Positions 1-7,206 of a stretch of 11,517 bases of DNA are shown here, piece by piece; the stretch's first letter is position 1, and each line of letters starts with the position of its first letter. The stretch is from Nitrospinota bacterium (lineage in GTDB: Bacteria; Nitrospinota_A; UBA7883; JACRLM01). The translations under genes and the position numbers were made by a program. The notes beneath the pieces were generated by a model. The model was not told the origin of the DNA and searched no databases. It saw nothing but the letters and a program-made list of their open reading frames with translations. The DNA lies in assembly GCA_015231995.1 (NCBI GenBank), contig JADGAO010000093.1, forward strand, positions 1-11,517, given 5' to 3'.

Positions 1-3000
1 AAGCCGCGGATAGCGATGGACGCCGCGCTTGGCGCTCAAACGTATACCGTGACGGCCACAGCCGGAGCCGGTGGGACCGTGTCGCCTGCAAGCCAGATAG
101 TAGCCAGCGGTTCGACCGCGCCTTTCACTGTGACGCCTGACGCCGGTTATACCGCAGACGTGGCGGTTGGCGGGACGTGCGCCGCCGGGTCGTGGAGCGG
201 AACCACATACACTACCGGCGTTGTGACTGCGGCCTGTTCGGTGAGCTTTACGTTTAGCGTTGGGCCTGGGCTGGGCGACGCCGTGGATAATCCCACCCTT
301 AGCTGGAGTTCCAGCGGGAACGCGCAGTGGCTCGTAGAAAACACGATTTATAATTCCGGCGGGTCTGCCGCCCAGAGCGGGGATATATCGAATTCCCAAA
401 CCTCCGCTATCCAGACAACGGTTACAGGCCCGGGCAGTCTCTCTTTTTACTGGAAGGTTTCATCCGAGATCGACTATGACTGGCTGGAATTTGCGATAGA
501 TGGAACCGTTCAAACAAGAATGAGCGGGACGTCGTCGTGGCTAAAAAAGAGTTACTCCATTTCTGCGGGATCGCATACCCTTTCATGGACGTACACCAAA
601 GATACAACCTCTAGTAGCGGGTCTGACGCCGGCTGGCTGGACACAGTCGTGTTTACGCCTCAGAGCGGCGTCACGCTAACAGCCACAGCCGGGACTGGCG
701 GGTCGGTGACCCCCGCGAGCCAGAGAGTGGCCAGCGGTTCCACCGCCTCTTTCACCGCAGTAGCCAACACAGGGTACACGCCTAACACTACCGTCGGCGG
801 CACATGCGCCGCCGGGTCGTGGAGCGGGACCACCTACACCACCGGAGCTGTTACCGCTTCGTGTTCTGTCAGCTTTACATTTACGCCGCAGGTAGGCTCT
901 TTGACAGTGACCATATCGCCCGCTGGCGCTATTACCGCAGGAGCCATGTGGCGGGTTGACGGCGGGGCGTGGCAGGCGAGCGGGGCCACAGTGTCAAACG
1001 TAGCTGTTGGCAGTCCCACTGTGTCGTTCAACACGGTGGCTGGCTACACAACGCCCGCTAACCAGAACGTGGCCGTAACGACAATTGGAACCGCCACGGC
1101 GACCGGGACATACACAGCTATCACCGAGTCCACCGGTTCGTTAACCGTAACCATATTGCCCCCCGACGCCGTCGCCGCCGGGGCGCAATGGCGTGTGGAT
1201 GGGGGGCCGTGGCAGGCGGATGGCGCGACAGTTACAGAGCTTGCAAATGGCTCTCACACGGTATGGTTCAGTCCGACTACTGGTTACAGATCGCCCGCGA
1301 ACAAGAACGTCACAGTCACAATGGGGCAGACCGCGACATCAAGCGGAACGTACACGCTTGCGACCGGTTCTGGGGCGGTGAAGGTGAACATCTTGCCCGC
1401 AGGCGCCGTTACCGCCGGGGCGCAGTGGAGCGTTGACGGCGGAGCCACATGGAACGCAAGCGGAGATACCCTTAACGGCCTCACCGCAGGCAGTTACACA
1501 GTTTCGTTCGATTCGCTGTCCGATTACACTTCGCCGGAAGACAAGGTTGTAAACGTAACGAATGGAGGAACCGCCATCTCTACCGGGACGTACAAACAGC
1601 ACGGCTCGTTGAAGGTGACGATATTGCCTGCAGGGGCGGCGAACGGCGGAGCGCAGTGGAGTGTTGACGGCGGAACAACATGGAACGCAAGCGGCGATAT
1701 AGTTCCCGGCCTTACCGCAGGCAAACAGACGGTGATGTTCAACACGGCGGCGACGGATTATTCTCCACCCGCCAACAGGATCGTAACGATAACGCCGGGA
1801 CGCACCGCCACGGCGACAGGGACATACACGCGCGGCTACAACGTGTTGGCGAAAGTGAGCACAGGCGGGACTGCGACTCCGGCAAAAAGAGTCGTCTTGA
1901 CTGGAGGTTCCACCGCCACTGTTACTGTGACGGCTAGAACTGGCTACACGACAAGCGCCACAGTTGGCGGCACATGCGTGGCCGGATCGTGGAACGGAAC
2001 GGATTACACTACCGGCCCAGTGACGGAGGCGTGCACGGCCCTCTTCACATTCACAAAGGCGCCCACAGTAACAACTGGGTCTGCGCTGAGAATCACTCAG
2101 ACCGACGCGATACTAAACGGCAGGGTAAATCCTGAAAACGATTCAACTACCGTGACGTTCGAGTATGTGGATGACGCCACATTTCTGGTGAGCGCATACA
2201 CCACGCCCTCAAGCGTGACCGCCGCCGTGTTGACAGGCGGGACAGCGCAGAACGTCGCCGCGCCGGTGACGGGATTGATGTGCGGCACGAAGTATCATTT
2301 TCGCGTTGTGGGAATGAACGCGGTTAACACGACGAACGGGCTTGATCGCACATTCACCACATCGGTGTGTCCTGTTCCTGACAGGGCGGCTGATTCCGCC
2401 ACGGACACTGCGACATCCCCGACATCCGATTTCGACGGCGACGGGAAGTCGGACATACTGTTCCGCGACGCAGTCACAGGACAGACGCAGGCGTGGATTA
2501 TGGATGGTGTGACAGTTACGTCGAACCTTGTCACCAGTCTTAACGCCGGGGCGTACTCCTCAACCATCGGCTGGCAGGCACAGGGGATTGGAGATTTCGA
2601 CGGCGATAAGAAATATGACCTGTTGTGGCGCGATTCCGCTTCCGGCCAGGTGGCCGTATGGACGATGAACGGCGCTGACGTTGTGACAACCTCGCTTGCA
2701 AGCATGTCTCCTGGCGCGTACACGGCCACGACAGGCTGGCAGATACAGGGGATTGGAGATTTCGACGGCGACGTGAAATCGGACATCCTCTGGAGAGACG
2801 CCGGGACGGGTCAGACGGCGATCTGGTTCATGAGCGGATCAACCGTAATGAGTAGCTCCAACACAAACGTCAGCGCAGGCGCATATACGGCCACCGCTGG
2901 CTGGCAGGTTCATGGCGTGGGAGACTTTAACGGCGACGGGAAGTCTGACATTCTCTGGCGGCAGATCGGAACGGGCAGGACCGCTATCTGGTTTATGGAC

Positions 3001-3426
3001 GGCGCATTTAAGTCGGGCGGCGGATACACCAACGTTCATGCAGGCGCCTACACGGCTACAACCGGCTGGCAGATTCACGGAGTGGGCGACTTCAACGCAG
3101 ATGGCAAGTCGGACATTCTTTGGAGAAACGCTGACAGTGGCGTGACGGTCGTCTGGCTGATGAACGGAGCCGTGCGCGCTAGCGGCGCATACACCAGCGT
3201 TCAACCAGGGCCTTACACGACGACGACTGGTTGGCATGTTCAGGGCGTTGGGGATTTCAACGGCGATTGGAAGTCGGACGTTCTTCTGCGCTATGCCGGG
3301 ACAGGTCAGACGTTTATCTGGCTGATGAACGGCGCGACCGTGACCGGCGATTGGACGAGCATTCATGCAGGTGTGTTTGATTCGGCGACTGGATTGCAAA
3401 TACTGAGCGAGGAAACGATAAGGTAG
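1..3426 (+). CDS. Large modular repeat protein with C-terminal FG-GAP/VCBS array (5' partial)
   Basis: The frame is open from base 1. The ATG at base 16 has no Shine-Dalgarno and no signal peptide follows it, so the true start probably lies left of the window. Numbering from that Met (1136 residues), I see: InlB-B-like repeats at about 9-80, 218-290 and 608-680, each with two Cys (C55/C74, C264/C283, C654/C673); a beta-sandwich-like module at about 92-215, rich in Trp and ending in a GWLDTVVF stretch; four PEGA-like repeats at about 294-605 carrying a QWRVDGG/QWSVDGG core; a fibronectin-III-like segment at about 682-785; and six FG-GAP/VCBS units at 805-1134. Ser, Thr and Gly dominate and Lys is scarce, as in exported surface proteins. 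The protein ends two residues after the last repeat with no anchor or sorting signal that I recognise. A surface, adhesion or matrix role is inference; no catalytic motif is visible. The next gene on this strand begins 71 bases downstream. Confidence 0.85.
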   Translation, partial: KPRIAMDAALGAQTYTVTATAGAGGTVSPASQIVASGSTAPFTVTPDAGYTADVAVGGTCAAGSWSGTTYTTGVVTAACSVSFTFSVGPGLGDAVDNPTLSWSSSGNAQWLVENTIYNSGGSAAQSGDISNSQTSAIQTTVTGPGSLSFYWKVSSEIDYDWLEFAIDGTVQTRMSGTSSWLKKSYSISAGSHTLSWTYTKDTTSSSGSDAGWLDTVVFTPQSGVTLTATAGTGGSVTPASQRVASGSTASFTAVANTGYTPNTTVGGTCAAGSWSGTTYTTGAVTASCSVSFTFTPQVGSLTVTISPAGAITAGAMWRVDGGAWQASGATVSNVAVGSPTVSFNTVAGYTTPANQNVAVTTIGTATATGTYTAITESTGSLTVTILPPDAVAAGAQWRVDGGPWQADGATVTELANGSHTVWFSPTTGYRSPANKNVTVTMGQTATSSGTYTLATGSGAVKVNILPAGAVTAGAQWSVDGGATWNASGDTLNGLTAGSYTVSFDSLSDYTSPEDKVVNVTNGGTAISTGTYKQHGSLKVTILPAGAANGGAQWSVDGGTTWNASGDIVPGLTAGKQTVMFNTAATDYSPPANRIVTITPGRTATATGTYTRGYNVLAKVSTGGTATPAKRVVLTGGSTATVTVTARTGYTTSATVGGTCVAGSWNGTDYTTGPVTEACTALFTFTKAPTVTTGSALRITQTDAILNGRVNPENDSTTVTFEYVDDATFLVSAYTTPSSVTAAVLTGGTAQNVAAPVTGLMCGTKYHFRVVGMNAVNTTNGLDRTFTTSVCPVPDRAADSATDTATSPTSDFDGDGKSDILFRDAVTGQTQAWIMDGVTVTSNLVTSLNAGAYSSTIGWQAQGIGDFDGDKKYDLLWRDSASGQVAVWTMNGADVVTTSLASMSPGAYTATTGWQIQGIGDFDGDVKSDILWRDAGTGQTAIWFMSGSTVMSSSNTNVSAGAYTATAGWQVHGVGDFNGDGKSDILWRQIGTGRTAIWFMDGAFKSGGGYTNVHAGAYTATTGWQIHGVGDFNADGKSDILWRNADSGVTVVWLMNGAVRASGAYTSVQPGPYTTTTGWHVQGVGDFNGDWKSDVLLRYAGTGQTFIWLMNGATVTGDWTSIHAGVFDSATGLQILSEETIR
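40..255 (+). repeat. InlB-B-like repeat, copy 1 of 3
   Basis: This unit encodes about 72 residues resembling the divergent InlB B-repeat family: a GGTVSPASQ start, a GSTA core, a GY step, then VGGTC and a second Cys before SFTF. Related copies lie at 667-885 and 1837-2055. The DNA of copies 1 and 2 is identical over 23 bases (178-200 and 805-827), which suggests fairly recent duplication. The paired Cys could form a disulfide in an exported protein; that is inference. Confidence 0.7.
667..885 (+). repeat. InlB-B-like repeat, copy 2 of 3
   Basis: Second copy of the Cys-containing repeat, with cysteines at residues 264 and 283 of the visible protein. It is separated from copy 1 by an unrelated beta-sandwich-like module, so the repeats are not in simple tandem. 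Confidence 0.7.
895..1830 (+). repeat. Four tandem PEGA-like repeats
   Basis: Four units begin near residues 294, 374, 453 and 530, with spacings of 80, 79 and 77 residues. Each runs GSLTVTI or a variant, then an Ala/Gly-rich stretch, a QWRVDGG or QWSVDGG core (MWRVDGG in unit 1), a Trp-containing segment, a TVSF-like strand, and ends in ATGTYT or a variant. The pattern resembles PEGA domains, beta-rich modules common in bacterial surface proteins. The family assignment rests on motif appearance only. Confidence 0.65.
1837..2055 (+). repeat. InlB-B-like repeat, copy 3 of 3
   Basis: The third and most diverged copy (residues about 608-680) keeps the VGGTC step and both cysteines (654 and 673). 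It follows the PEGA-like block and precedes the fibronectin-III-like segment. Confidence 0.65.
2428..3417 (+). repeat. Six tandem 165-bp FG-GAP/VCBS units
   Basis: The aspartate that opens each calcium-loop-like motif is at residue 805, 860, 915, 970, 1025 and 1080: exactly 55 residues (165 bases) every time, and six units fill the block without remainder. The loops read DFDGDGKSD, DFDGDKKYD, DFDGDVKSD, DFNGDGKSD, DFNADGKSD and DFNGDWKSD. Each is followed by a DILWR-like strand, a TGQT step, a W-x-M-x-G step and a GAYTATTGWQ-like linker. Such loops bind calcium in integrin-type beta-propellers. A six- or seven-bladed propeller is inference. Confidence 0.85.
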
Positions 3427-3497
3427 GCGCATAGGGCTGGGGGCGGTGGTCAATAAACCTGTCATGTAGCGCAAATACCCTTTAGTGGAGGCGCAGA

Positions 3498-4460
3498 ATG
3501 AAAGCAGTCATCGCAGAGGGGCCAGGCGGACCGGAGGTCTTGAAGGTCGCCGACGTGGAAACGCCGGAGCCTTCCAAAGGTGAAATCCTTGTCTGCGTTA
3601 AAGCCTGCGGGCTTAACCCTGTTGACTATAAAATAAGGCAAGGCTATCTATCCTCCGATAAAAAGTACCCCGCTATCTACGGATTTGACGTTTCCGGCAT
3701 TGTGGAAAAGGCCGGGTCGGGTGTGACCGGATTTTCGCCAGGCGACGAGGTCTTCTATTACGCCGATCTGGACAAGCAGGGCGCATACGCCGAATATCAT
3801 ACGGCGCGGGCGGAAATAGTCCGCAAAAAACCGGAAGGGCTGACGCATGTGGAGGCCGCATCCCTCCCGCTTGCGGGAACCACGGCGTGGCAGGGATTGT
3901 TCAAACAAGCGCGCCTCGCGTTTGGCGAAACGGTTGTGATAGTCGGCGCGGCAGGCGGCGTTGGGTCAATGGCCGCTCAGATGACCGCGTGGAGCGGGGC
4001 GAACGTGATAGCCGTCTGCTCCAGTTCAAACACGGAATACGTAAAAAAACTTGGCGCGAACCATGTGGTTGACTACACAAAACAGGATATCGCCAAAGCG
4101 GTGTTGGACATCACGAAGGGAAAAGGGGCCGACATGGCGTTGGACACGGTTGGCGGCGACGTGTTTTTTGAGACTTTCAAATTTTTGCGCCCGTTCGGGC
4201 GAGTGGTTTTTCTCAACGCCTTCACAGCCCAAACGCCAATGACTAGCCTCAACCCTGCGAGGCTGAAAAACATCTCCATTTTATGTGAGTTTATCCATCC
4301 AAGCGTAGAGTCACTGGATTTCATCGCAACGCTCGCTGAGCGCGGTTTCCTTAAACCCCAGGTGGAAACGGTCATCCCGATGGACAAGATCGCCCATGGC
4401 CACAGAAGGCTAGAGACCCGTCGCGGATGGGGGAAGATCGTAGTCGATATGTCGCTTTAG
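3498..4460 (+). CDS. NADP-dependent MDR-family oxidoreductase, quinone-oxidoreductase-like, zinc-independent
   Basis: This 320-residue protein is of normal length for zinc-independent medium-chain dehydrogenases/reductases such as NADPH:quinone reductases. The N-terminal GroES-like part (about 1-130) contains the CGLNPVD step at 37-43, GFDVSG at 62-67 and GDEV at 82-85. The Rossmann part has the nucleotide-binding stretch VVIVGAAGGVG at 146-156, followed by a second-strand segment and an LDTVGGD step at 215-221. The GHE zinc motif and the structural-zinc cysteine cluster of alcohol dehydrogenases are absent. It probably reduces a quinone or an alpha,beta-unsaturated carbonyl with NADPH in the cytoplasm; the substrate cannot be read from sequence. 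The start is supported by GGAGG at 3487-3491, six bases before the ATG. It stands alone on its strand and converges on ssrA. Confidence 0.88.
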   Translation: MKAVIAEGPGGPEVLKVADVETPEPSKGEILVCVKACGLNPVDYKIRQGYLSSDKKYPAIYGFDVSGIVEKAGSGVTGFSPGDEVFYYADLDKQGAYAEYHTARAEIVRKKPEGLTHVEAASLPLAGTTAWQGLFKQARLAFGETVVIVGAAGGVGSMAAQMTAWSGANVIAVCSSSNTEYVKKLGANHVVDYTKQDIAKAVLDITKGKGADMALDTVGGDVFFETFKFLRPFGRVVFLNAFTAQTPMTSLNPARLKNISILCEFIHPSVESLDFIATLAERGFLKPQVETVIPMDKIAHGHRRLETRRGWGKIVVDMSL

Positions 4461-4466
4461 TCGTGA

Positions 4467-4503
4467 AAATAAAAATATCGGCTTCGTTTAAGATATCAGC
4501 CGA
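4467..4503 (-). terminator. Candidate rho-independent terminator of ssrA
   Basis: Read on the minus strand, the arms TCGGCT (4503-4498) and AGCCGA (4483-4478) can pair across a 14-base loop and are followed at once by a T-rich run, TATTTTTATTT (4477-4467). It starts about 30 bases past the encoded CCA end of tmRNA. The stem is only six pairs, so strength is uncertain. On the plus strand no T tract follows the hairpin, so it is less likely to serve the convergent oxidoreductase gene. Confidence 0.5.
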
Positions 4504-4532
4504 GTGAATGTGTTTTGGCGCAGTTGATGTAA

Positions 4533-4895
4533 TGGTGGAGGCGAGGGGAGTCGAACCCCTGTCCGAAAATCCGGACCCAAGGCTACTACGGGCGTAGTCT
4601 CTGTTTTTTTGTCTCGCCCCACCCCGTGCCCAGAGACAGGCATGGGTGGCGCCAGCCGGCTTTTTAATTTCGCCTCGGGGCCAGTCGGCCCTCCCTTCGG
4701 CTATCCCGCGTCAATTACGCCCGATCCACTCCAGCGGAAACGGAGAGGCGGACGGCTGGTCCGCTAGTTAGGCGGCGACAGCGTAGCGATAATCGTTGGC
4801 GATTATCAGTTTGCCACAAGGATTTACGTGGTTTATGGCGACCCACGGCACGCAACCTTGAATCGAGGTGTTCCCGTCGAAACCGGTACGCCCCC
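4533..4895 (-). ncRNA. ssrA: tmRNA (transfer-messenger RNA), one-piece
   Basis: tmRNA rescues stalled ribosomes: it enters as alanyl-tRNA, then templates a degradation tag. The 363-nt gene shows both conserved ends. The 5' end is GGGGGCG followed by the GGTTTCGACGGG element. The 3' end has a T-arm with loop TTCGACT, then CGCCTCC, A and an encoded CCA. The ends form a seven-pair acceptor stem with G-U at the third pair, the identity element for alanyl-tRNA synthetase. Just inside the T-arm, GTCCG and CGGAC can close a further hairpin. The tag frame (4800-4768) reads ANDYRYAVAA and then TAA, preceded by the usual TAATC-like context. The molecule is uninterrupted, not the permuted two-piece form. 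Mature ends assume normal RNase P and 3' processing. Confidence 0.97.
4768..4800 (-). other. tmRNA tag-peptide reading frame (ANDYRYAVAA)
   Basis: The resume codon is GCC at 4800-4798. Ten codons give A-N-D-Y-R-Y-A-V-A-A, followed by TAA. It parallels the E. coli tag ANDENYALAA, including the AND start and the small hydrophobic C-terminus recognised by ClpXP-type proteases. The arginine in the middle differs from the E. coli tag. Confidence 0.92.
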
Positions 4896-4910
4896 TATTC
4901 AACTGTGATT

Positions 4911-4919
4911 ATTCTAACA
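4911..4919 (-). promoter_or_regulatory. Candidate extended -10 promoter for ssrA
   Basis: On the minus strand TGT directly precedes TAGAAT, forming an extended -10 element with five of six matches to TATAAT. Transcription would start near 4904, about nine bases before the mature tmRNA 5' end, which fits a short leader removed by RNase P. No good -35 hexamer stands 16-18 bases upstream. Confidence 0.35.
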
Positions 4920-4980
4920 CAACTGGCCATCTGGGTGGGACGACTCGATGGCTGAAACAACAAGTGGGGATACCAGCGAT

Positions 4981-5850
4981 TTAATGCGCGGGTTTGGCGT
5001 GCGATGTTTCGGCCTTCGGCGCCGTTGCGGTGTCTCCATTGGCTCCCTCAGGGGCTTGCTTGGCGTTGTCGCCTGTGGATTTGTCCAAAAGGACAACGTT
5101 GACCCTGTTGTTGGCGATATTCTGGGGGTTGCTCTTATCCATCAGCATCCGGTCGCCATAACTTACGATTTTCTCGAAGCTGTATGGGTTGACTCCATTG
5201 GCCTCCAGTTCCTTTCGGACGATCATCGCGCGGTTAGAGGATAATTCCCAAGTTGTTTCGCCTTTTCCGGCCGCATTGGAATCCGTATGGCTTTCAATAG
5301 CGATCCTGGTTACTGATGACTTGACGTTCTCCGCCACGGACTTCAATATTTTTTTCGCATTGTCCGTAAGCTGGGTTCCTCCAGGCTGAAAAAGCCTGCT
5401 TTTGTCCGTCTCTGTTATCTCTATCTTGAGTCCTTCATCGGCAGAACCAACACGCACCTGGTCTGCGATATCCATCAATTGAGACACCAACGCCTTCATC
5501 ATTTCCGACTGTTGCATTTTTCCGCCTGCCATCTTGTCGGATATCTTTTCCTCATCTATGGAGATGGAGGTCACGATGTCGTGAGTGTCCTGTTTGATGT
5601 TCTTGGAACCGGATTCGACGTAGGGCAGGCCGCCTTTGGTGTTGGAAAGGCTTACGTTGACGAAATACTGAGAGAGGAGCATCTTCTTTTCTTTGGACAC
5701 CATGCTCGTGAGCCACAGGAGCAGGAAGAAAGCCATCATCGCCGTCACGAAGTCGGCATACGCGACTTTCCATGCGCCTCCATGACCCCCGCCGTGGCCT
5801 TTTTTAACGACTCTGATTATTTCCGGTTCGTATTTTTCTTCTTTTGCCAT
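4981..5850 (-). CDS. motB: MotB-family flagellar stator protein (OmpA-like peptidoglycan-binding domain)
   Basis: MotB anchors the MotA/MotB proton-driven stator to peptidoglycan. The 289-residue protein starts with a Gly/His-rich cytoplasmic tail, then AWKVAYADFVTAMMAFFLLLWL (residues 26-47, of which 26-45 can be spelled out as the family signature). This is the single membrane helix; Asp33 matches the essential proton-carrying Asp32 of E. coli MotB. A plug-like segment with SQYF follows at about 55-75. The OmpA/MotB C-domain (about 140-256) has SHTDS at 187-191, LSSNRA at 203-208 and NNRVNVVLL at 247-255. An Ala-rich tail of about 30 residues is probably disordered. No motA-like gene adjoins it on either side, so the partner must be encoded elsewhere, or this is an auxiliary MotB-like protein. 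The region before the ATG has no clear Shine-Dalgarno. The gene ends 85 bases before ssrA on the same strand. Confidence 0.92.
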   Translation of the reverse strand: MAKEEKYEPEIIRVVKKGHGGGHGGAWKVAYADFVTAMMAFFLLLWLTSMVSKEKKMLLSQYFVNVSLSNTKGGLPYVESGSKNIKQDTHDIVTSISIDEEKISDKMAGGKMQQSEMMKALVSQLMDIADQVRVGSADEGLKIEITETDKSRLFQPGGTQLTDNAKKILKSVAENVKSSVTRIAIESHTDSNAAGKGETTWELSSNRAMIVRKELEANGVNPYSFEKIVSYGDRMLMDKSNPQNIANNRVNVVLLDKSTGDNAKQAPEGANGDTATAPKAETSHAKPAH

Positions 5851-5912
5851 TGTTTCAACAGGAATGCGTGTTCATAACCGTTCCAGCCATATCAGCAAAC
5901 GTCTTTTTCGAT

Positions 5913-5921
5913 ATTATCACA
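5913..5921 (-). promoter_or_regulatory. Candidate extended -10 promoter for motB
   Basis: On the minus strand TGT is followed at once by GATAAT, an extended -10 with five of six matches to TATAAT. The predicted start near 5906 leaves a leader of about 56 bases before the motB ATG. No convincing -35 hexamer is present. It would make motB independent of the deaminase gene upstream. Confidence 0.3.
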
Positions 5922-5974
5922 AATGCGGAGGCGATGACTCGCGTGGTTTTTGCTACGTTAATCACTCCAGTCCC

Positions 5975-7150
5975 CTATTTCCTAAACTGTTTGGCCAGTC
6001 TCAATGTCTGGTCATGATAGTTGGAGCCTAGCTCCGTCCCGTACCAGATAGCGGAGGGGGATGACATTCTCTCGTACTTCATCTTGAAGAGTATCTGACC
6101 GTCTTCGATGATGAACGGCACGTCGTGGGGGCGCACTTCCAGCACGGCTTTGGTTCCGGCCACTTCACCTTTTCCGCCGTAGCCAAAACCAGGGTCGAAA
6201 AATCCCGCGTAATGGGTGCGTAACTCGCCTGACCCGGCGTCGAACTCCACCATCTCCGCCGCGCAATCGAGTGGGATGCGGATACGTTCTTTGGACGCGA
6301 ATATATAGAACTCCTCCGGCTCCAATATCAGCCGCCCGTTACGCGGCGGGTGCAAGGTCTCCCAAAAATCATCCGCGTCGTAATGCGAGATTTTCTCCAA
6401 ATCTATGACGTGGCTGTTCTTCTTGGCCATGTATCCTATCGCCCCAGACTCTGAACGGGCCAAGTCTACGCTCATCAAAAGCCCGTCGCCGCTACGGACG
6501 TGGAAATCGGTGTCTATGAACTGTCCATCGTTGTTGAATAGCAGTCGTTGGCTTTCATAAAGCCGCAACAACTCCGCGCCGGTTATCTGCCGTGACGCGC
6601 CAGACGGCCCGTCGGGCGATTTGCCGCCGTTTTCCCCTTCCGGCGTCCGCACGAGCCTGAGCTGGTTTAACCTTTGCCCCATCTTCACTTTTATGGTGAA
6701 CGACCTTGGCACAACCTCCAGATACAGCCCGCCGAAGTAACCGGGAGCGATTTCCTCGAACCGGGCGCAGTTGTCGGTGATCACGCGGGTGAAAACGTCG
6801 AGCCTGCCGGTGGAGCTTTTGGGGTTGGTTTTCCCTCTTATGTCGGCGGGGAGACGAAGGTTCTCGTTGAGCGGTATTAGATAGACCGCGCCTTTTTCGA
6901 GTATCGCGCCTTTTTCCAGATTCAACTCGTACATAACAAGGTCTGTGAGCCTGTTATTGACGGTGTCGGACTGCGGGAGAAAACTCGCTTGCAGGCGGTA
7001 GGCCACAGGGCCAAGCGTCAGGTCAAGCGACGCAGGTTGCACATTGTGCGTTATCGAGGCGTCCGGACGTCCGCCGATGATTCGTCCTTCGGCGATGAGC
7101 CGTTCTATCTCATGAGCCGGAAGAACACCCGCAGGGCTTACGTTGTTCAA
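5975..7150 (-). CDS. dcd: dCTP deaminase, long two-domain form (2'-deoxycytidine 5'-triphosphate deaminase)
   Basis: The enzyme deaminates dCTP to dUTP for thymidylate synthesis in the cytoplasm. Numbering from the upstream ATG at 7225, the first dUTPase-like domain has QPASLDLTLG at 63-72, KSSTGR at 136-141 and PGYFGGLYLE at 161-170; Glu170 sits where the catalytic Glu of Dcd is expected. A second half-domain (about 245-390) carries HYAGFFDPGFG at 338-348 and AVLEV at 360-364, which fits an internal duplication instead of the trimer-of-single-domains seen in the roughly 190-residue E. coli enzyme. I prefer the TTG start at 7150 (391 residues): GGGGGAG lies five bases before it, family similarity begins shortly after it (GVLPAHEIERL), and the ATGs at 7225 and 7189 have poor ribosome sites. 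The 124 bases between its stop and motB contain a motB promoter candidate and no clear terminator. Confidence 0.88.
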   Translation of the reverse strand: MNNVSPAGVLPAHEIERLIAEGRIIGGRPDASITHNVQPASLDLTLGPVAYRLQASFLPQSDTVNNRLTDLVMYELNLEKGAILEKGAVYLIPLNENLRLPADIRGKTNPKSSTGRLDVFTRVITDNCARFEEIAPGYFGGLYLEVVPRSFTIKVKMGQRLNQLRLVRTPEGENGGKSPDGPSGASRQITGAELLRLYESQRLLFNNDGQFIDTDFHVRSGDGLLMSVDLARSESGAIGYMAKKNSHVIDLEKISHYDADDFWETLHPPRNGRLILEPEEFYIFASKERIRIPLDCAAEMVEFDAGSGELRTHYAGFFDPGFGYGGKGEVAGTKAVLEVRPHDVPFIIEDGQILFKMKYERMSSPSAIWYGTELGSNYHDQTLRLAKQFRK

Positions 7151-7155
7151 ATGAA

Positions 7156-7162
7156 CTCCCCC
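7156..7162 (-). promoter_or_regulatory. Shine-Dalgarno deciding the dcd start
   Basis: On the minus strand GGGGGAG stands five bases before a TTG codon at 7150-7148. This is the only strong ribosome-binding sequence near the 5' end of the deaminase frame and is the main reason for choosing the TTG over the longer ATG starts. Confidence 0.6.
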
Positions 7163-7206
7163 AAATCTTGCCGTAAGGAGTAGCGTCATGCTACGCCTAC
7201 CTGCGT

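Noticed and set aside
895..3417. The regular repeats considered as a CRISPR array or satellite
   Set aside because: They are in-frame coding repeats of 77-80 and 55 residues without short identical repeats and unique spacers.
2295..3474. Minus-strand open frames of 163 and 211 codons opposite the FG-GAP array
   Set aside because: They mirror the 165-base repeat and show no family resemblance or initiation signal, so they are shadows of the repeat gene.
3427..3497. Search for a terminator or promoter between the repeat protein and the oxidoreductase gene
   Set aside because: Apart from the GGAGG ribosome site I see no convincing hairpin with a T tract or hexamer pair in these 71 bases.
4533..4610. 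A possible stand-alone tRNA on the minus strand, suggested by the T-arm and CCA
   Set aside because: No D-arm or anticodon arm adjoins it; it is the 3' tRNA-like end of tmRNA, pairing with the 5' end 363 bases away.
4948..5877. Plus-strand open frames opposite motB
   Set aside because: The MotB reading frame has clear membrane, plug and OmpA motifs; the opposite frames have none.
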